Shown here: positions 26,695 through 35,328 of the stretch, piece by piece | Layout: the number at the start of each line of letters is the position of its first letter | Position numbering within the stretch: the first letter of the stretch is position 1 | Notes under the pieces: model-generated | Databases searched by the model: none | What the model saw: only the letters and a program-made list of their open reading frames with translations | Told to the model about the DNA's origin: nothing | From: Labilibaculum sp. DW002 | GTDB lineage: Bacteria > Bacteroidota > Bacteroidia > Bacteroidales > Marinifilaceae | NCBI RefSeq assembly: GCF_029029525.1 | Contig: NZ_JAKJSC010000009.1 | Span: forward strand, 80,289-144,288 | DNA: 64,000 nucleotides | Reading direction: 5' to 3' | Translations under genes and position numbers: made by a program

Positions 26695-27179
26695 ACCCTC
26701 CTACCATAATACAAATGATCGCAAGTTTCTCCATCAATATCTGCGACATGTGGCATTAAGCCCCAGCGTTCGAAACTAAATTTCGCTAGTAATTTCAGAC
26801 TAGCCAAATTAGCAGCCAACAAAATGGCAAACAAGCTCTTAAATTGATACTTAGGAGCTTCACAAATCACAAACTGCATTAGCTGTGAGCCAATTCCTTT
26901 TTGCAAATGCTCTTCATGAATGTAATAACTCACCTCAGCAGCAGATTGCAGAGCTCTTCGTCCTGCTCGGTAAGGACTGAAACAGATCCAACCAAGAATG
27001 CCACTTTCCTCTGCTACAAACACAGGATACTCTTCGGGACGATGTCCATCAAACCATTTGGTGCGCTGTTCCATACTAATTTCATCTAAATCAGCAGTAC
27101 AATAGCGTTTACGAACGGCCTGATTGTATATTTCGTTGATAGCTGGAAGGTCGGACTGGGTGGCTAGGCGAATTTTCAT
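26691..27179 (-). CDS. GNAT N-acetyltransferase (phosphinothricin acetyltransferase-like)
   Basis: The 162-residue protein is a GNAT enzyme: IRLATQSDLPAINEIYNQAV at the N-terminus and the acetyl-CoA loop EEHLQKGIGSQLMQF near residues 92-106, with a conserved FERWGLMPHVADIDG close to the C-terminus as in Pat/Bar-like proteins. It transfers acetyl from acetyl-CoA to an amine; the natural substrate may be an amino acid analogue such as methionine sulfoximine, as for several family members. It is the first gene of a two-gene unit with the lipoprotein. Resistance to phosphinothricin should not be assumed. Confidence 0.85.
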   Translation of the reverse strand: MKIRLATQSDLPAINEIYNQAVRKRYCTADLDEISMEQRTKWFDGHRPEEYPVFVAEESGILGWICFSPYRAGRRALQSAAEVSYYIHEEHLQKGIGSQLMQFVICEAPKYQFKSLFAILLAANLASLKLLAKFSFERWGLMPHVADIDGETCDHLYYGRRV

Positions 27180-27339
27180 TGTGTTTCTTTTTGATTTTGA
27201 ATGTTCAAGATAATAAAAATATAGATTTACGAAACCCTACACCGAAAGCTTTTGGTGCCCTTGAAGGAGGCTCTGTAAAAAACGACGAAAGGCATCTAAA
27301 ACTGTTCTTATAGTTATCCATATGCTTTATTCCGAATCT

Positions 27340-28026
27340 CTATTTAGGAGCAATATTCTTAATGAAAATGTGATTTATTTCATCATCCTGTAAGTATTCT
27401 ATGTCTTCGTTAAACTCTTCTTCGTCAGTATTATTCTCAGCAGCCTGAGGTATCTTCTTATAGCCACATCTGGCAAAGAATAGGTTAAGTCTTTCTTGTG
27501 CTTTGTCGTATTTTTTGTCATCGGCAATTCCTTCGAAACCTATAGGAAAACTTTTAAAAGCCACATAAGCACAGGTCGATTTAAAGTAGATATCTAAACT
27601 ATTTAAAACATATTTACCATATCCTTTAGCTCTGTATTTTTCTTTAATCTCCAATCGATTGACAAGCAAAATATTCATATTAAAACTATCGCCCACCAAT
27701 TCTACAATCTGATCACTAACATTAGAATAGGTATCGTCTAATATAGCCTTACCCACCGCAAGAGATGAAGAAGATTTATCAAAAGCTTCCATTAAACTTG
27801 TATGCCCAGCTTCGAAATTCAAGTCATACATCTCTAAACAAATCGTTCCAATCTCGACCTCATCCAAATCATAATTATCAAATTTATCATATGAATGTAT
27901 TAAGATCTTTCCCTCATAAGTCGTCATATTCGGATGAGAAGCATAATCTACATCTAACAAATGCGAAAAACGGTATTCTACTCTAACATTTTCGTCCATA
28001 TATTCACTATTTTTATTGAGGTGCAA
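27340..28026 (-). CDS. GNAT-like acetyltransferase domain protein
   Basis: The 228-residue protein carries a recognisable acetyl-CoA loop, LEIKEKYRAKGYGKYVLNSL near residues 130-149, preceded by a strand (NILLVNRL) as in GNAT domains. The first 120 residues and the acidic C-terminal tail (NTDEEEFNEDIEYLQDDE) have no close match I can name. It is transcribed alone on the minus strand between the other GNAT gene and menB. It is probably a cytoplasmic acetyltransferase of unknown substrate. Confidence 0.6.
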   Translation of the reverse strand: MHLNKNSEYMDENVRVEYRFSHLLDVDYASHPNMTTYEGKILIHSYDKFDNYDLDEVEIGTICLEMYDLNFEAGHTSLMEAFDKSSSSLAVGKAILDDTYSNVSDQIVELVGDSFNMNILLVNRLEIKEKYRAKGYGKYVLNSLDIYFKSTCAYVAFKSFPIGFEGIADDKKYDKAQERLNLFFARCGYKKIPQAAENNTDEEEFNEDIEYLQDDEINHIFIKNIAPK

Positions 28027-28113
28027 AGGAAGTAAAAACCTCTAGAATAGTAAACATACATTCACTTCCTTTTATTTCTTAGTGTACATTTTTCGTGTTC
28101 TACATCATTCAAT

Positions 28114-28150
28114 TAAAAATGGCCATCAGAATTATCCAATGGCCATTTTA
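28114..28150 (-). terminator. Terminator of the menI-menF-menD-menB operon
   Basis: Stem AAAATGGCCAT / ATGGCCATTTT with an 11-base loop; symmetrical, so it may act in both directions. It lies 20 bases after the menB stop. Confidence 0.85.
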
Positions 28151-28168
28151 CTATTTTCAATTTCTGAA

Positions 28169-28993
28169 TTACCCCGGGAATTTAGGGAATTTCTGAAATT
28201 CAGGATCACGCTTTTCAAGGAAAGCATTTTTACCTTCCTGAGCTTCCTCCATTAAGTAATACATCATGGTTGCGTCGCCTGCAAATTCCATTAAACCACG
28301 CTGCCCGTCAAGTTCAGCATTCAAACCACGTTTAATCATACGCAATGCCATAGGACTACGCATCATCATAATCTTACACCATTCAACTGTTGTGTCTTCC
28401 AAATCTTCAAGAGCAACAACTTTGTTGACCATACCCATTTCTTCAGCTTCTTTGGCAGAATACTGCTGGCATAGGAACCAAATTTCACGCGCTTTTTTCT
28501 GACCAACCTGGCGTGCCAGGTATGAAGAACCAAAACCTGCATCGAAACTTCCTACCTTAGGACCTGTTTGTCCAAACTTAGCGTTATCCGAAGCAATCGT
28601 TAAGTCGCAAACCACGTGTAATACGTGACCACCACCAATAGCATAACCATTTACCATTGCAATTACTGGCTTAGGCATTGAGCGAATAGCCTTGTGCAAA
28701 TCCAAAACATTTAAACGTGGCACACCACTTTCGTCGATATAACCACCTACTCCTTTTACATTTTGGTCTCCACCTGAACAAAAGGCTTTATCACCCGTTC
28801 CAGTGAATACAATTACACTAATGTCTGCACGCTCACGGCAAATATCCATCGCATCAAGCATATCGAAATTCGTTTGTGGACGAAATGCATTATACACCTC
28901 CGGGCGGTTAATGGTAATCTTTGCAATACCTTCGAAGAAATCAAATTTGATATCCTCGTATTCTTTTATTGTTGTCCAGTTTCTAGTTGTCAT
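28169..28993 (-). CDS. menB: 1,4-Dihydroxy-2-naphthoyl-CoA synthase
   Basis: The 274-residue protein is a crotonase-family enzyme with MenB-specific features: [27 protein letters not shown] (oxyanion hole), [19 protein letters not shown], and [20 protein letters not shown]. It closes the second ring of the naphthoquinone by converting o-succinylbenzoyl-CoA to DHNA-CoA. Its first 11 bases overlap the 3' end of menD. It is the last gene of the operon. The C-terminal [17 protein letters not shown] is the typical MenB ending. Confidence 0.97.
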   Translation of the reverse strand: MTTRNWTTIKEYEDIKFDFFEGIAKITINRPEVYNAFRPQTNFDMLDAMDICRERADISVIVFTGTGDKAFCSGGDQNVKGVGGYIDESGVPRLNVLDLHKAIRSMPKPVIAMVNGYAIGGGHVLHVVCDLTIASDNAKFGQTGPKVGSFDAGFGSSYLARQVGQKKAREIWFLCQQYSAKEAEEMGMVNKVVALEDLEDTTVEWCKIMMMRSPMALRMIKRGLNAELDGQRGLMEFAGDATMMYYLMEEAQEGKNAFLEKRDPEFQKFPKFPG

Positions 28994-30689
28994 CTTTCTT
29001 TGTTTTTATGTTTTTAAAGTAATTTATTAGTACTTGATCATTCACCGTTCTTGGTGTCTTGATTTCTAAAACTGCCGCTTTCTCATTTGCAGCATAAAAG
29101 TTTGGTAAAATATTTTCTAGCTGATCTTTATTTTCAGCATAAAAATAATCTAAACCATATGTTTCCGCCAATTTATCAGCCTTATAATCTTGAACTGTTT
29201 CAAAATATTCTTCTAATTCATCTACTCCCGATGGACCAGATATAAAACGGAAAATGCCTCCTCCTCCATTATTTATCAGGATAATTTTAATATTTGCTTG
29301 TAAGTATTTATTCCATAAAGCATTTGAATCGTAGAAAAAACTAATATCACCAGTAATTAGCGTTGTAATTTTGTTATTCACCAATGCTGCTCCAACGGCA
29401 GTTGATGTACAGCCATCAATTCCGCTAGTTCCTCTATTTGAATTGTACGTTAATTGGTTAGAAATTTTAAAAAGCTGAGCATATCGTACTACTGATGAGT
29501 TCGCCAAATGCAAATTTCCATTTTCAGGAATTGCACCCAAGATGCCTTCAAATGCCTTCATATCGCTCCATTCTAATCCCGCCAAATAATTTGCATGCAA
29601 GTCAGATACTTTTAGATCTCTGGCTTTCCAAAAATCGGCATATGAACTATCCGATGGTTTTATTCTTGGTAATAATTGTTTGAAAAATGAAGCTGGGCTA
29701 ACATCTATATGAGATGTTAAGCTTTTAAATGTATCAATATAGTGATCCTCTTGCCCTATAAACCAATGTTCTTTTGATCGATTATCCCTTAAAAACGATT
29801 TAATCATTTTAGAAACCAAAGGGCCGCCAAAATTAATCAATAAATCAGGAGTGAAATCTTCTAATTCGTCTTTTTTTATAGAACAGATCACTCGATCTAT
29901 ACAAGGCAGAAATTCTTTATTTTGAAGATTAGAAACCGACTCGGTAAGAACTACTACATTCTTATTTTGAGTCAATTCCGATAGTAATTCATTTAAATCG
30001 GCTTGCGGGTGCAGTAAACCCGCCACAATTAATATTTTCTGAGTTGAATTGAAAATATCAGCAATAGCATCTATTGTATCTCCACTTAAAGCATCAACCG
30101 AATTTATTTTTCCAATAACTCTTTCATTTGTATCTGGATATTTTTTCACTCCATACAAAGGCTCTCGCAATGGAAAATTAATATGCACCGGACCAATTCT
30201 TCCAGTAAGTGTTTTTGTTAGAGCCTCATTTACCATTCTATTTAAATACCAGCAATCGTCTGGATCATTAGCATCTAATGGCAATTGATAGCTTGCTTTA
30301 ACAAATTCACCAAATACATTTACTTGTGGTAAAGCCTGCGAATCATCTTGCCCGATCCATTCCACTGGTCTGTCTGCTGATATCACGACTAAGGGAATTC
30401 TTTGATAAAATGCTTCAGCTATTGCTGGTCCATAATTTAACAAAGCTGTTCCTGAAGTACAAACCAAGCCAACTGGTTTTCTTGTTTGCTGAGCAATACC
30501 CAAAGCAAAATACGCCGCACTTCTTTCATCGACAATTACCAAACTTTTTATTCGCTGATCTTTCGCAAAAGAAATACTTAAAGGAGCGTTACGAGAGCCT
30601 GGCGAAACAATTACGTATTCCATTCCTTTTGCCCAACAGATATCAATTAATTCTTTAACACCTTTAATATCCGAGTATATTCGCTCCAT
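28983..30689 (-). CDS. menD: SEPHCHC synthase (menaquinone pathway)
   Basis: The 568-residue protein is a thiamine diphosphate enzyme. Visible are [13 protein letters not shown] near residues 27-39, [38 protein letters not shown] and the ThDP/Mg-binding [18 protein letters not shown]. It joins isochorismate and 2-oxoglutarate, with loss of CO2, to SEPHCHC. The gene follows menF by 98 bp and overlaps menB by 11 bases. No menH gene is seen nearby; pyruvate elimination may be done by an unlinked or unrelated enzyme. Confidence 0.96.
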   Translation of the reverse strand: MERIYSDIKGVKELIDICWAKGMEYVIVSPGSRNAPLSISFAKDQRIKSLVIVDERSAAYFALGIAQQTRKPVGLVCTSGTALLNYGPAIAEAFYQRIPLVVISADRPVEWIGQDDSQALPQVNVFGEFVKASYQLPLDANDPDDCWYLNRMVNEALTKTLTGRIGPVHINFPLREPLYGVKKYPDTNERVIGKINSVDALSGDTIDAIADIFNSTQKILIVAGLLHPQADLNELLSELTQNKNVVVLTESVSNLQNKEFLPCIDRVICSIKKDELEDFTPDLLINFGGPLVSKMIKSFLRDNRSKEHWFIGQEDHYIDTFKSLTSHIDVSPASFFKQLLPRIKPSDSSYADFWKARDLKVSDLHANYLAGLEWSDMKAFEGILGAIPENGNLHLANSSVVRYAQLFKISNQLTYNSNRGTSGIDGCTSTAVGAALVNNKITTLITGDISFFYDSNALWNKYLQANIKIILINNGGGGIFRFISGPSGVDELEEYFETVQDYKADKLAETYGLDYFYAENKDQLENILPNFYAANEKAAVLEIKTPRTVNDQVLINYFKNIKTKKDDN

Positions 30690-30787
30690 ATCTTTATTTT
30701 TGTCCTTGTTCTATTGCAACAATAAACCAGTTTATCGCAGAAGTAGTGTAAATATGCTCAAATTTAAAATAAATTATTGGGCTTCCC

Positions 30788-31909
30788 TTACTTCGTAATC
30801 ACATTCAATAAGGTTTGCGCTTTTAAACAGGTTTCTTCCCATTCCTTCTCTGGAATTGAATCAGCTGTTATCCCTCCGCCAACATAGAGTGCCATTTGGT
30901 TTTCCAGCACTTTCATGCTTCTTAAATTTACAAAAAGAGAGATCTTTTTTATCGAATTTATTGGTCCCAAGTAACCTGCATAATATTCTCTATCGTGCTT
31001 TTCTAGCTTATTGATTAAGGAGATGGCTTTTTTCTTTGGCAAACCACAAACTGCAGGAGTTGGATGAAGATCCTTGACAAAGTTTGATAATTGATCAAAG
31101 TTCATCTTTAAAGGCAAACGGTAGCTCGTTTTTAAATGCACTACATTTCCTGCTTGAACAGTTGTTGGACCTTCTCTCTCAATTTCATTTAACTGATGTT
31201 CTTCAAAAATATTTTCTATATATTGACTGACAAAGGCTTGTTCATTTACTTCTTTTTCTTCCCAATGAATTTGATCCAGTAGCCTGTTTCCTATTTTTTG
31301 AGTTCCGGCTAAAGCAACTGTTTCTATTTTATCTTTATTTACGGAAAGTAATGTCTCTGGGCTAGCTCCTATCCACGTTCCAATTCCAGGGATCGAAACA
31401 TAAAATACAAATGCAGAATCATATGCCTCCGTCAATTTTAAAAATGAACTTGTGGCCTTACTCCTACCAATACCATCTAAAATTTCAATCCTAGACAGAA
31501 TGACCTTATCCAAAGCTTTCTGCTGCAAGTCATGAATCATACTCTTAACCTGCTGATAATATAAAGCTTGAGAACTACCGAAAACCTCTCCTAAATCGGA
31601 AGAGTTCACGAAGGAAAGTTCCTCATTACCCAGTAATTGAATTGATTCAGTCTTTATTTCTGAGGCTTCCAGATCGATATCACTGCGTATAAACCATGCT
31701 TTGTGAATCCCATCTGTATCAAAAGGAGAAAAAACGAATCCTTTATTTTCAACCAATTCATTCAAGTTCTGATAATCACACAAGTCGGCATCTTTCTGCA
31801 CACCTACATGTATCTCCTTCTCTTTTGGTAATTGATAAGCAAAAAATGGATTGTTATTCTGCAAGCAATAATTCAAGAAAGTCGTTACCTCATTTCTATT
31901 TTTGATCAT
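30788..31909 (-). CDS. menF: Isochorismate synthase
   Basis: I take the ATG at 31909 (MIKNRNEV) as start; the longer frame to 31945 would overlap menI. The protein (373 residues) has the chorismate-binding fold of MenF/EntC: the C-terminal half contains KVILSRIEIL, TWIGASPETLLSV, TVALAGTQKIG, LHPTPAVCGLPKKKA and YYAGYLGP with YVGGGITADSIPEKEW. It converts chorismate to isochorismate, the first committed step of menaquinone synthesis. It starts two bases after the menI stop codon and precedes menD by 98 bp. Confidence 0.95.
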   Translation of the reverse strand: MIKNRNEVTTFLNYCLQNNNPFFAYQLPKEKEIHVGVQKDADLCDYQNLNELVENKGFVFSPFDTDGIHKAWFIRSDIDLEASEIKTESIQLLGNEELSFVNSSDLGEVFGSSQALYYQQVKSMIHDLQQKALDKVILSRIEILDGIGRSKATSSFLKLTEAYDSAFVFYVSIPGIGTWIGASPETLLSVNKDKIETVALAGTQKIGNRLLDQIHWEEKEVNEQAFVSQYIENIFEEHQLNEIEREGPTTVQAGNVVHLKTSYRLPLKMNFDQLSNFVKDLHPTPAVCGLPKKKAISLINKLEKHDREYYAGYLGPINSIKKISLFVNLRSMKVLENQMALYVGGGITADSIPEKEWEETCLKAQTLLNVITK

Positions 31910-31911
31910 GC

Positions 31912-32328
31912 TTACTTCTTTAAAATAACATTTGTAATTCGACACACAGAGATTAATTTCTCTTGTTCATTCATCACATTAACCTCAACAACATGTGTCA
32001 TGCTTCCTTTATGAATGAATCTGGCCTTAGCAGTAACTGTTCCTTGTCGTATACTTCTAATATGATTTGCATTGATTTCCATGCCTTTCACATCATATTT
32101 TGTTAAGTCTGTTTTAATAACAGATAATGCAGAACCAACTGATTCAGCTAAAGCTAAGCTTGCTCCACCATGCAGTATACGCATCGGTTGATAATGTTTT
32201 GATGTCACAGGCATTTCTGCAACTAAATAATCTTCACCTACTTCGGTGTAAACGATTCCCAAATGCTCCATTAATGTGTCTTCACACATTTTATTCAAGA
32301 TATCTAAAGTATCTATTTCGTTGATCAT
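31912..32328 (-). CDS. menI: Hotdog thioesterase, probable DHNA-CoA hydrolase
   Basis: The 138-residue protein is a PaaI/YdiI-type hotdog thioesterase with PMRILHGGASLALAESVGS near residues 46-64, which holds the catalytic Glu and the helix-capping His-Gly-Gly. Its place at the head of the menF-menD-menB operon makes DHNA-CoA hydrolase the best call, the step between MenB and MenA. The alternative is a general phenylacetyl-CoA-type thioesterase. It is cytoplasmic, with no signal sequence. Confidence 0.82.
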   Translation of the reverse strand: MINEIDTLDILNKMCEDTLMEHLGIVYTEVGEDYLVAEMPVTSKHYQPMRILHGGASLALAESVGSALSVIKTDLTKYDVKGMEINANHIRSIRQGTVTAKARFIHKGSMTHVVEVNVMNEQEKLISVCRITNVILKK

Positions 32329-32425
32329 TCTACAAAAATAATATAATCTTCAATTAGAAAAAAACCTGTTGAAATGATTCCTTCTATAATATTTCTAATC
32401 TGAGGGGAAGCTACAAAATAAGACA

Positions 32426-32454
32426 TAAAAAAAGCTCAATTAACATTGAGCTTT
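32426..32454 (-). terminator. Terminator of cspA
   Basis: Stem AAAGCTCAA / TTGAGCTTT with a six-base loop; the + strand A-run at 32427-32433 gives a U-run on the minus strand after the cspA stop. Confidence 0.8.
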
Positions 32455-32476
32455 AGAACGAAATTCTTTAAAAGAA

Positions 32477-32668
32477 TTAGTCAATTTTTACATTAACTGC
32501 ATTCATTCCTTTTTTTCCTTCAACTACGTCGAAAGAAACTACGTCTCCTTGATCAATTTTATCAATTAATCCTGTTACGTGAACAAAGATGTCTTCGTCT
32601 GTCTCATTGTTTTTAATAAAACCAAAACCTTTAGTTTCATTAAAGAATTTTACGGTACCTTGTGGCAT
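32477..32668 (-). CDS. Cold shock domain protein
   Basis: The 63-residue protein is a single cold-shock (OB-fold) domain with RNP1-like KGFGFIKN near residues 13-20 and RNP2-like DIFVHVTGL near residues 26-34. It binds single-stranded RNA or DNA and acts as an RNA chaperone. Length matches the CspA family. It is divergent from asnA; the long gap between them holds the asnA leader. Several copies per genome are common, so a specific csp letter is not assigned. Confidence 0.95.
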   Translation of the reverse strand: MPQGTVKFFNETKGFGFIKNNETDEDIFVHVTGLIDKIDQGDVVSFDVVEGKKGMNAVNVKID

Positions 32669-32841
32669 TATTTAGTATTTTTTAAATTATTATGAAGTAA
32701 ATGTACGTAATTTGATTTAATAAGGAAATAAATCTATTATTATTTTCTAAGATATTTACTGTCCTTTTTAATCATCCTAAAACAAGACAAAATTTAACCA
32801 TGTATCTTTCCAAAAATTAAAACTACTCTCACAAAACTTTT

Positions 32842-32872
32842 TTTGTTTCTTTGAATAAAACCATTACTTTAG
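32842..32872 (+). promoter_or_regulatory. Promoter of the asnA leader
   Basis: TTTG at 32842-32845 is followed after 19 bases by TACTTTAG (32865-32872), one base off the TAnnTTTG consensus. It predicts a transcript start near 32880, 13 bases before the first leader peptide. Confidence 0.6.
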
Positions 32873-32892
32873 CCTTTAGAAACACAATAACA

Positions 32893-32970
32893 ATGAGACA
32901 AATATTTAATTCAAATAATCTTTTCAATAATTCAATGAATAATAATTCGTTGACAATGGGAAGCTTATAG
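32893..32970 (+). CDS. Asn-rich leader peptide 1 of asnA
   Basis: The ORF encodes 25 residues, starting MRQIFNSNNLFNNSMNNNS, with eight Asn codons (all AAT) and a TAG stop at 32968-32970. It is too short for normal gene callers. The Asn codons end at 32946, 12 bases before the segment GGGAAG (32958-32963), which can pair with the 5' arm of the following terminator (CTTCCC, 32999-33004). A ribosome halted at Asn codons would leave this segment free to form the antiterminator; one that reaches the stop would cover it. This is the standard design of an amino-acid leader peptide, here for asparagine, upstream of an asparagine synthetase. Confidence 0.82.
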   Translation: MRQIFNSNNLFNNSMNNNSLTMGSL

Positions 32971-32994
32971 AATAAATTAAAATATTCAATTATT

Positions 32995-33026
32995 AAGCCT
33001 TCCCAATTCGGGGAGGCTTTTTTTTT
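32995..33026 (+). terminator. Attenuator terminator 1 upstream of asnA
   Basis: Stem AAGCCTTCCC / GGGGAGGCTT (one G-U pair) and a run of nine T. Its 5' arm can pair instead with 32958-32966 (GGGAAGCTT, nine pairs with a one-base bulge), which overlaps the end of the leader peptide gene. Confidence 0.85.
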
Positions 33027-33034
33027 ATATCAAT

Positions 33035-33088
33035 ATGAACACAACTTTAAATAATAACAACAACAATAATAATTCTCCTCCAGGGTGA
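33035..33088 (+). CDS. Asn-rich leader peptide 2 of asnA
   Basis: The ORF encodes 17 residues, MNTTLNNNNNNNNSPPG, with nine Asn codons (five AAT and four AAC), eight of them in a row, and a TGA stop. It starts 8 bases after the T-run of terminator 1, which leaves no space for a promoter, so it is read only by transcripts that pass the first attenuator. The stop codon lies in GAGAAAGG (33087-33094), which pairs perfectly with CCTTTCTC (33119-33126), the 5' arm of terminator 2. The Pro-Pro-Gly end may also slow ribosomes. Both leaders differ in sequence but share logic, which argues for selection, not recent duplication. Confidence 0.82.
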   Translation: MNTTLNNNNNNNNSPPG

Positions 33089-33115
33089 GAAAGGATATTG
33101 TTATATACATTATAC

Positions 33116-33147
33116 AGCCTTTCTCGTCAAACGAGAGAGGCTTTTTT
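33116..33147 (+). terminator. Attenuator terminator 2 upstream of asnA
   Basis: Stem AGCCTTTCTCGT / ACGAGAGAGGCT (12 pairs, one G-U), three-base loop, six T. The alternative pairing 33087-33094 with 33119-33126 (8 perfect pairs) would break it. asnA starts 38 bases further on. Confidence 0.87.
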
Positions 33148-33184
33148 ATTTCAACTTTTTTCTATCAAACCAAAATTTTAAAAA

Positions 33185-34222
33185 ATGAAGAATTTAATTA
33201 TCCCTAAGGGTTATCAAAGTGTTATTGATCCAGACACTACAGAAAAAGCAATCAAATTTATAAAAGACCAATTTCAGCTTCAGCTCTCCTCAGAATTAAA
33301 ACTGAGACGAGTAACTGCACCTATGATTGTAATGAAAGGAACAGGATTAAATGATGATTTAAATGGCATTGAACGACCAGTTGCATTCCCAATTAAAGGC
33401 CTAAATGACTCAACTGCAGAAGTTGTTCATTCGCTTGCAAAATGGAAGAGATACATGTTAGGCGAATTACAAATTCCGATAGGTAAAGGCTTGTACACAG
33501 ATATGAATGCACTTCGTCCTGACGAAGATTTCACCAACCTTCACTCCATTTATGTAGACCAGTGGGACTGGGAAAAATCAATCCGTAAAGAAGAGCGAAA
33601 GCTTGATTTACTAAAAAGAACAGTAAAGCAAATATATTCATCTCTAAAAAGAACTGAATATCTCTTAAGTGAATACTACCCAAGTTTGCAGCCACAATTG
33701 CCAGAAGAAATTCATTTTATTCATGCCGAAGATCTACTTGCACAATATCCTGAGCTAAGCCCAAAAGAACGAGAAACTACCGTTACCAAAGAATTTGAAG
33801 CCGTATTTATCATTGGTATTGGTGGTGAATTAGCCAACGGAGAACCTCATGATGGAAGAGCTCCTGACTATGATGATTGGACAACACCAACCAAAAATGG
33901 TTATTCCGGATTAAATGGTGATATACTATTATGGAATCCCGTATTGGAGAAGGCCTTTGAGATTTCATCAATGGGAATTAGAGTTGATGAAAGTGCTCTC
34001 TTAAAACAGTTAGAAATAAAAGGTGAAGAAAAACGAAAAGAATTAATGTTTCACAAGAAACTTCTTGCTGGAGAATTACCTTACTCTATTGGAGGTGGCA
34101 TTGGTCAATCTCGTCTTTGTATGTATTTACTGAGAAAAGCCCATATTGGAGAAGTACAATCGAGCATATGGCCTGATGAATTAAGAGATACTTGCAAAAA
34201 ATCTGGTATCATATTCCTTTAA
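33185..34222 (+). CDS. asnA: Aspartate-ammonia ligase (asparagine synthetase A)
   Basis: The 345-residue protein is a full AsnA, a class II aminoacyl-tRNA synthetase-like enzyme: RVTAPMIV near residue 40, RPVAFPIKGL, the LHSIYVDQWDWEK block near residues 120-132, FIIGIGGELANGEPHDGRAPDYDDW, and the closing GGGIGQSRLCMYLLRKAHIGEVQ. It makes asparagine from aspartate, ammonia and ATP (giving AMP and PPi). The upstream region has two tandem Asn-codon-rich leader peptides with terminators, so expression should rise when charged tRNA-Asn falls. It is a single gene with its own terminator. AsnB is not in the window. Confidence 0.97.
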   Translation: MKNLIIPKGYQSVIDPDTTEKAIKFIKDQFQLQLSSELKLRRVTAPMIVMKGTGLNDDLNGIERPVAFPIKGLNDSTAEVVHSLAKWKRYMLGELQIPIGKGLYTDMNALRPDEDFTNLHSIYVDQWDWEKSIRKEERKLDLLKRTVKQIYSSLKRTEYLLSEYYPSLQPQLPEEIHFIHAEDLLAQYPELSPKERETTVTKEFEAVFIIGIGGELANGEPHDGRAPDYDDWTTPTKNGYSGLNGDILLWNPVLEKAFEISSMGIRVDESALLKQLEIKGEEKRKELMFHKKLLAGELPYSIGGGIGQSRLCMYLLRKAHIGEVQSSIWPDELRDTCKKSGIIFL

Positions 34223-34237
34223 AAAAAAGGTTTATAT

Positions 34238-34267
34238 AAAAGAGTCCTACTTTCCTAGGGCTCTTTT
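34238..34267 (+). terminator. Terminator of asnA
   Basis: Stem AAGAGTCCTA / TAGGGCTCTT with one G-U pair, followed by T-run, 16 bases after the asnA stop. Confidence 0.8.
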
Positions 34268-34337
34268 TGAATGCATCTTTTTAATGTAATATTAAAATTG
34301 GTTATCTTTATTACATCACTAACCAATTTACAACACA

Positions 34338-34862
34338 ATGAAAAAATTACTGTACATTCTAGCTGCGCTTGCTATAATTGTAGCCATACTTCATGTAATC
34401 GCGCCTAAAACCTATCATGTAGAAAGAAAACTTGTAGTATCTGAAAATATTGATACCGTTTTTAAAAGTCTTTGTTCCCTTAAGGAGCAGCAAATATGGT
34501 CACCATGGGGCGCAAAAGATCCAAAAATGATCGTGACTTATAAAGGAATTGATGGTCAAAAAGGATCGGTAAGCCACTGGATTGGCAACAAAGAAGTTGG
34601 TGAAGGCGAACAAGAAATAACTACAATTACTCCTAACTCTTACATTGAAACAGAACTTCGTTTTCTAAAGCCATTCGAATCAACAAGTACAGGCTTTTTT
34701 AACATCAAACAAGTTGAAGGTGGTACGGAAGTAGCTTGGGGATTTAAGGGAAACAATACTTTTCCTACAACCTTAATGATGGTATTTATGGATATGGATA
34801 AAGCCATGGGGCCTGATTTTGAAAAAGGATTATCTAGCTTTAAAGCTTATATCGAAAAATAA
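34338..34862 (+). CDS. SRPBCC (polyketide cyclase-like) membrane-anchored protein
   Basis: The 174-residue protein has an N-terminal hydrophobic helix (residues 4-24, uncleaved or signal) and then an SRPBCC/START-like domain: YHVERKLVVSENIDTVFKSL, then EQQIWSPWGAKDPKM, typical of the polyketide-cyclase-2 family. Proteins of this shape bind hydrophobic ligands in a helix-grip pocket; the ligand is not known. It starts a two-gene unit with the DUF2892 protein (21-bp gap). Family call is good; function remains open. Confidence 0.75.
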   Translation: MKKLLYILAALAIIVAILHVIAPKTYHVERKLVVSENIDTVFKSLCSLKEQQIWSPWGAKDPKMIVTYKGIDGQKGSVSHWIGNKEVGEGEQEITTITPNSYIETELRFLKPFESTSTGFFNIKQVEGGTEVAWGFKGNNTFPTTLMMVFMDMDKAMGPDFEKGLSSFKAYIEK

Positions 34863-34883
34863 AATCAACTAAAATTAATAAGA

Positions 34884-35096
34884 ATGAAAAAAAACATGGG
34901 TAAAGTTGATCGGATCCTTAGGGTAATTGCAGCAATTGTTTTGGCTGTTCTTTATTTTACCGATACAATTACCGGAACAATTGGTCTTGTTGTACTTATT
35001 TTTGCATGTGTAATGTTTCTAACTAGTCTTATGGGAAGCTGCCCTCCCTATAATCTTTTAGGAATTAACACTTGTAAAATGAAAGAACAGAAATAA
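34884..35096 (+). CDS. DUF2892 (YgaP-type) two-helix inner membrane protein
   Basis: The 70-residue protein begins MGKVDRILRVIAAIVLA after a short leader (an alternative start is Met5) and has two membrane helices joined by a short turn, then GSCPPYNLLGINTCK, the family signature of DUF2892, the transmembrane part of the YgaP rhodanese. It has no fused sulfurtransferase domain here. It follows the SRPBCC gene by 21 bp and is followed by a terminator. Function is unknown. Confidence 0.82.
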   Translation: MKKNMGKVDRILRVIAAIVLAVLYFTDTITGTIGLVVLIFACVMFLTSLMGSCPPYNLLGINTCKMKEQK

Positions 35097-35113
35097 ACTG
35101 ATTTTATTTTTAA

Positions 35114-35150
35114 TAAAAAACCTCAAAAATTTCTTCTTTGAGGTTTTTTT
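35114..35150 (+). terminator. Terminator of the SRPBCC-DUF2892 unit
   Basis: Stem AAAAAACCTCAAA / TTTGAGGTTTTTT with a 9-base loop and T-run. Confidence 0.88.
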
Positions 35151-35328
35151 ATGCCCTTTAGTCGAAAATAATTACCCATTCTGTGCTCTTCTCATGACAA
35201 GATTACGAATCATTATAATTTAAAATCATTAAGCCTAAATCAGCTTGAAAAACATGAATTTCTTGCTTATATTTAAAGATATAATTCTGCAATTAGAATG
35301 AAAACAACAGCTAAAAAGACAGAAGGGG

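Larger units (their letters stand above)
32669..33184 (+). other. cspA-asnA intergenic region with double attenuator
   Basis: Of these 516 bp, about 170 next to cspA are A/T-rich and hold the cspA promoter. From 32842 on they hold the asnA promoter, two leader peptide genes and two terminators, listed separately. Confidence 0.8.

Noticed and set aside
31910..31945. Longer menF start overlapping menI
   Set aside because: The ATG at 31909 gives a non-overlapping start and the extra 12 residues have no family match.
32842..33184. T-box or riboswitch as explanation of the asnA leader
   Set aside because: No T-box sequence or aptamer core was seen, and the Asn-codon-rich leaders with matching terminators explain the region directly.
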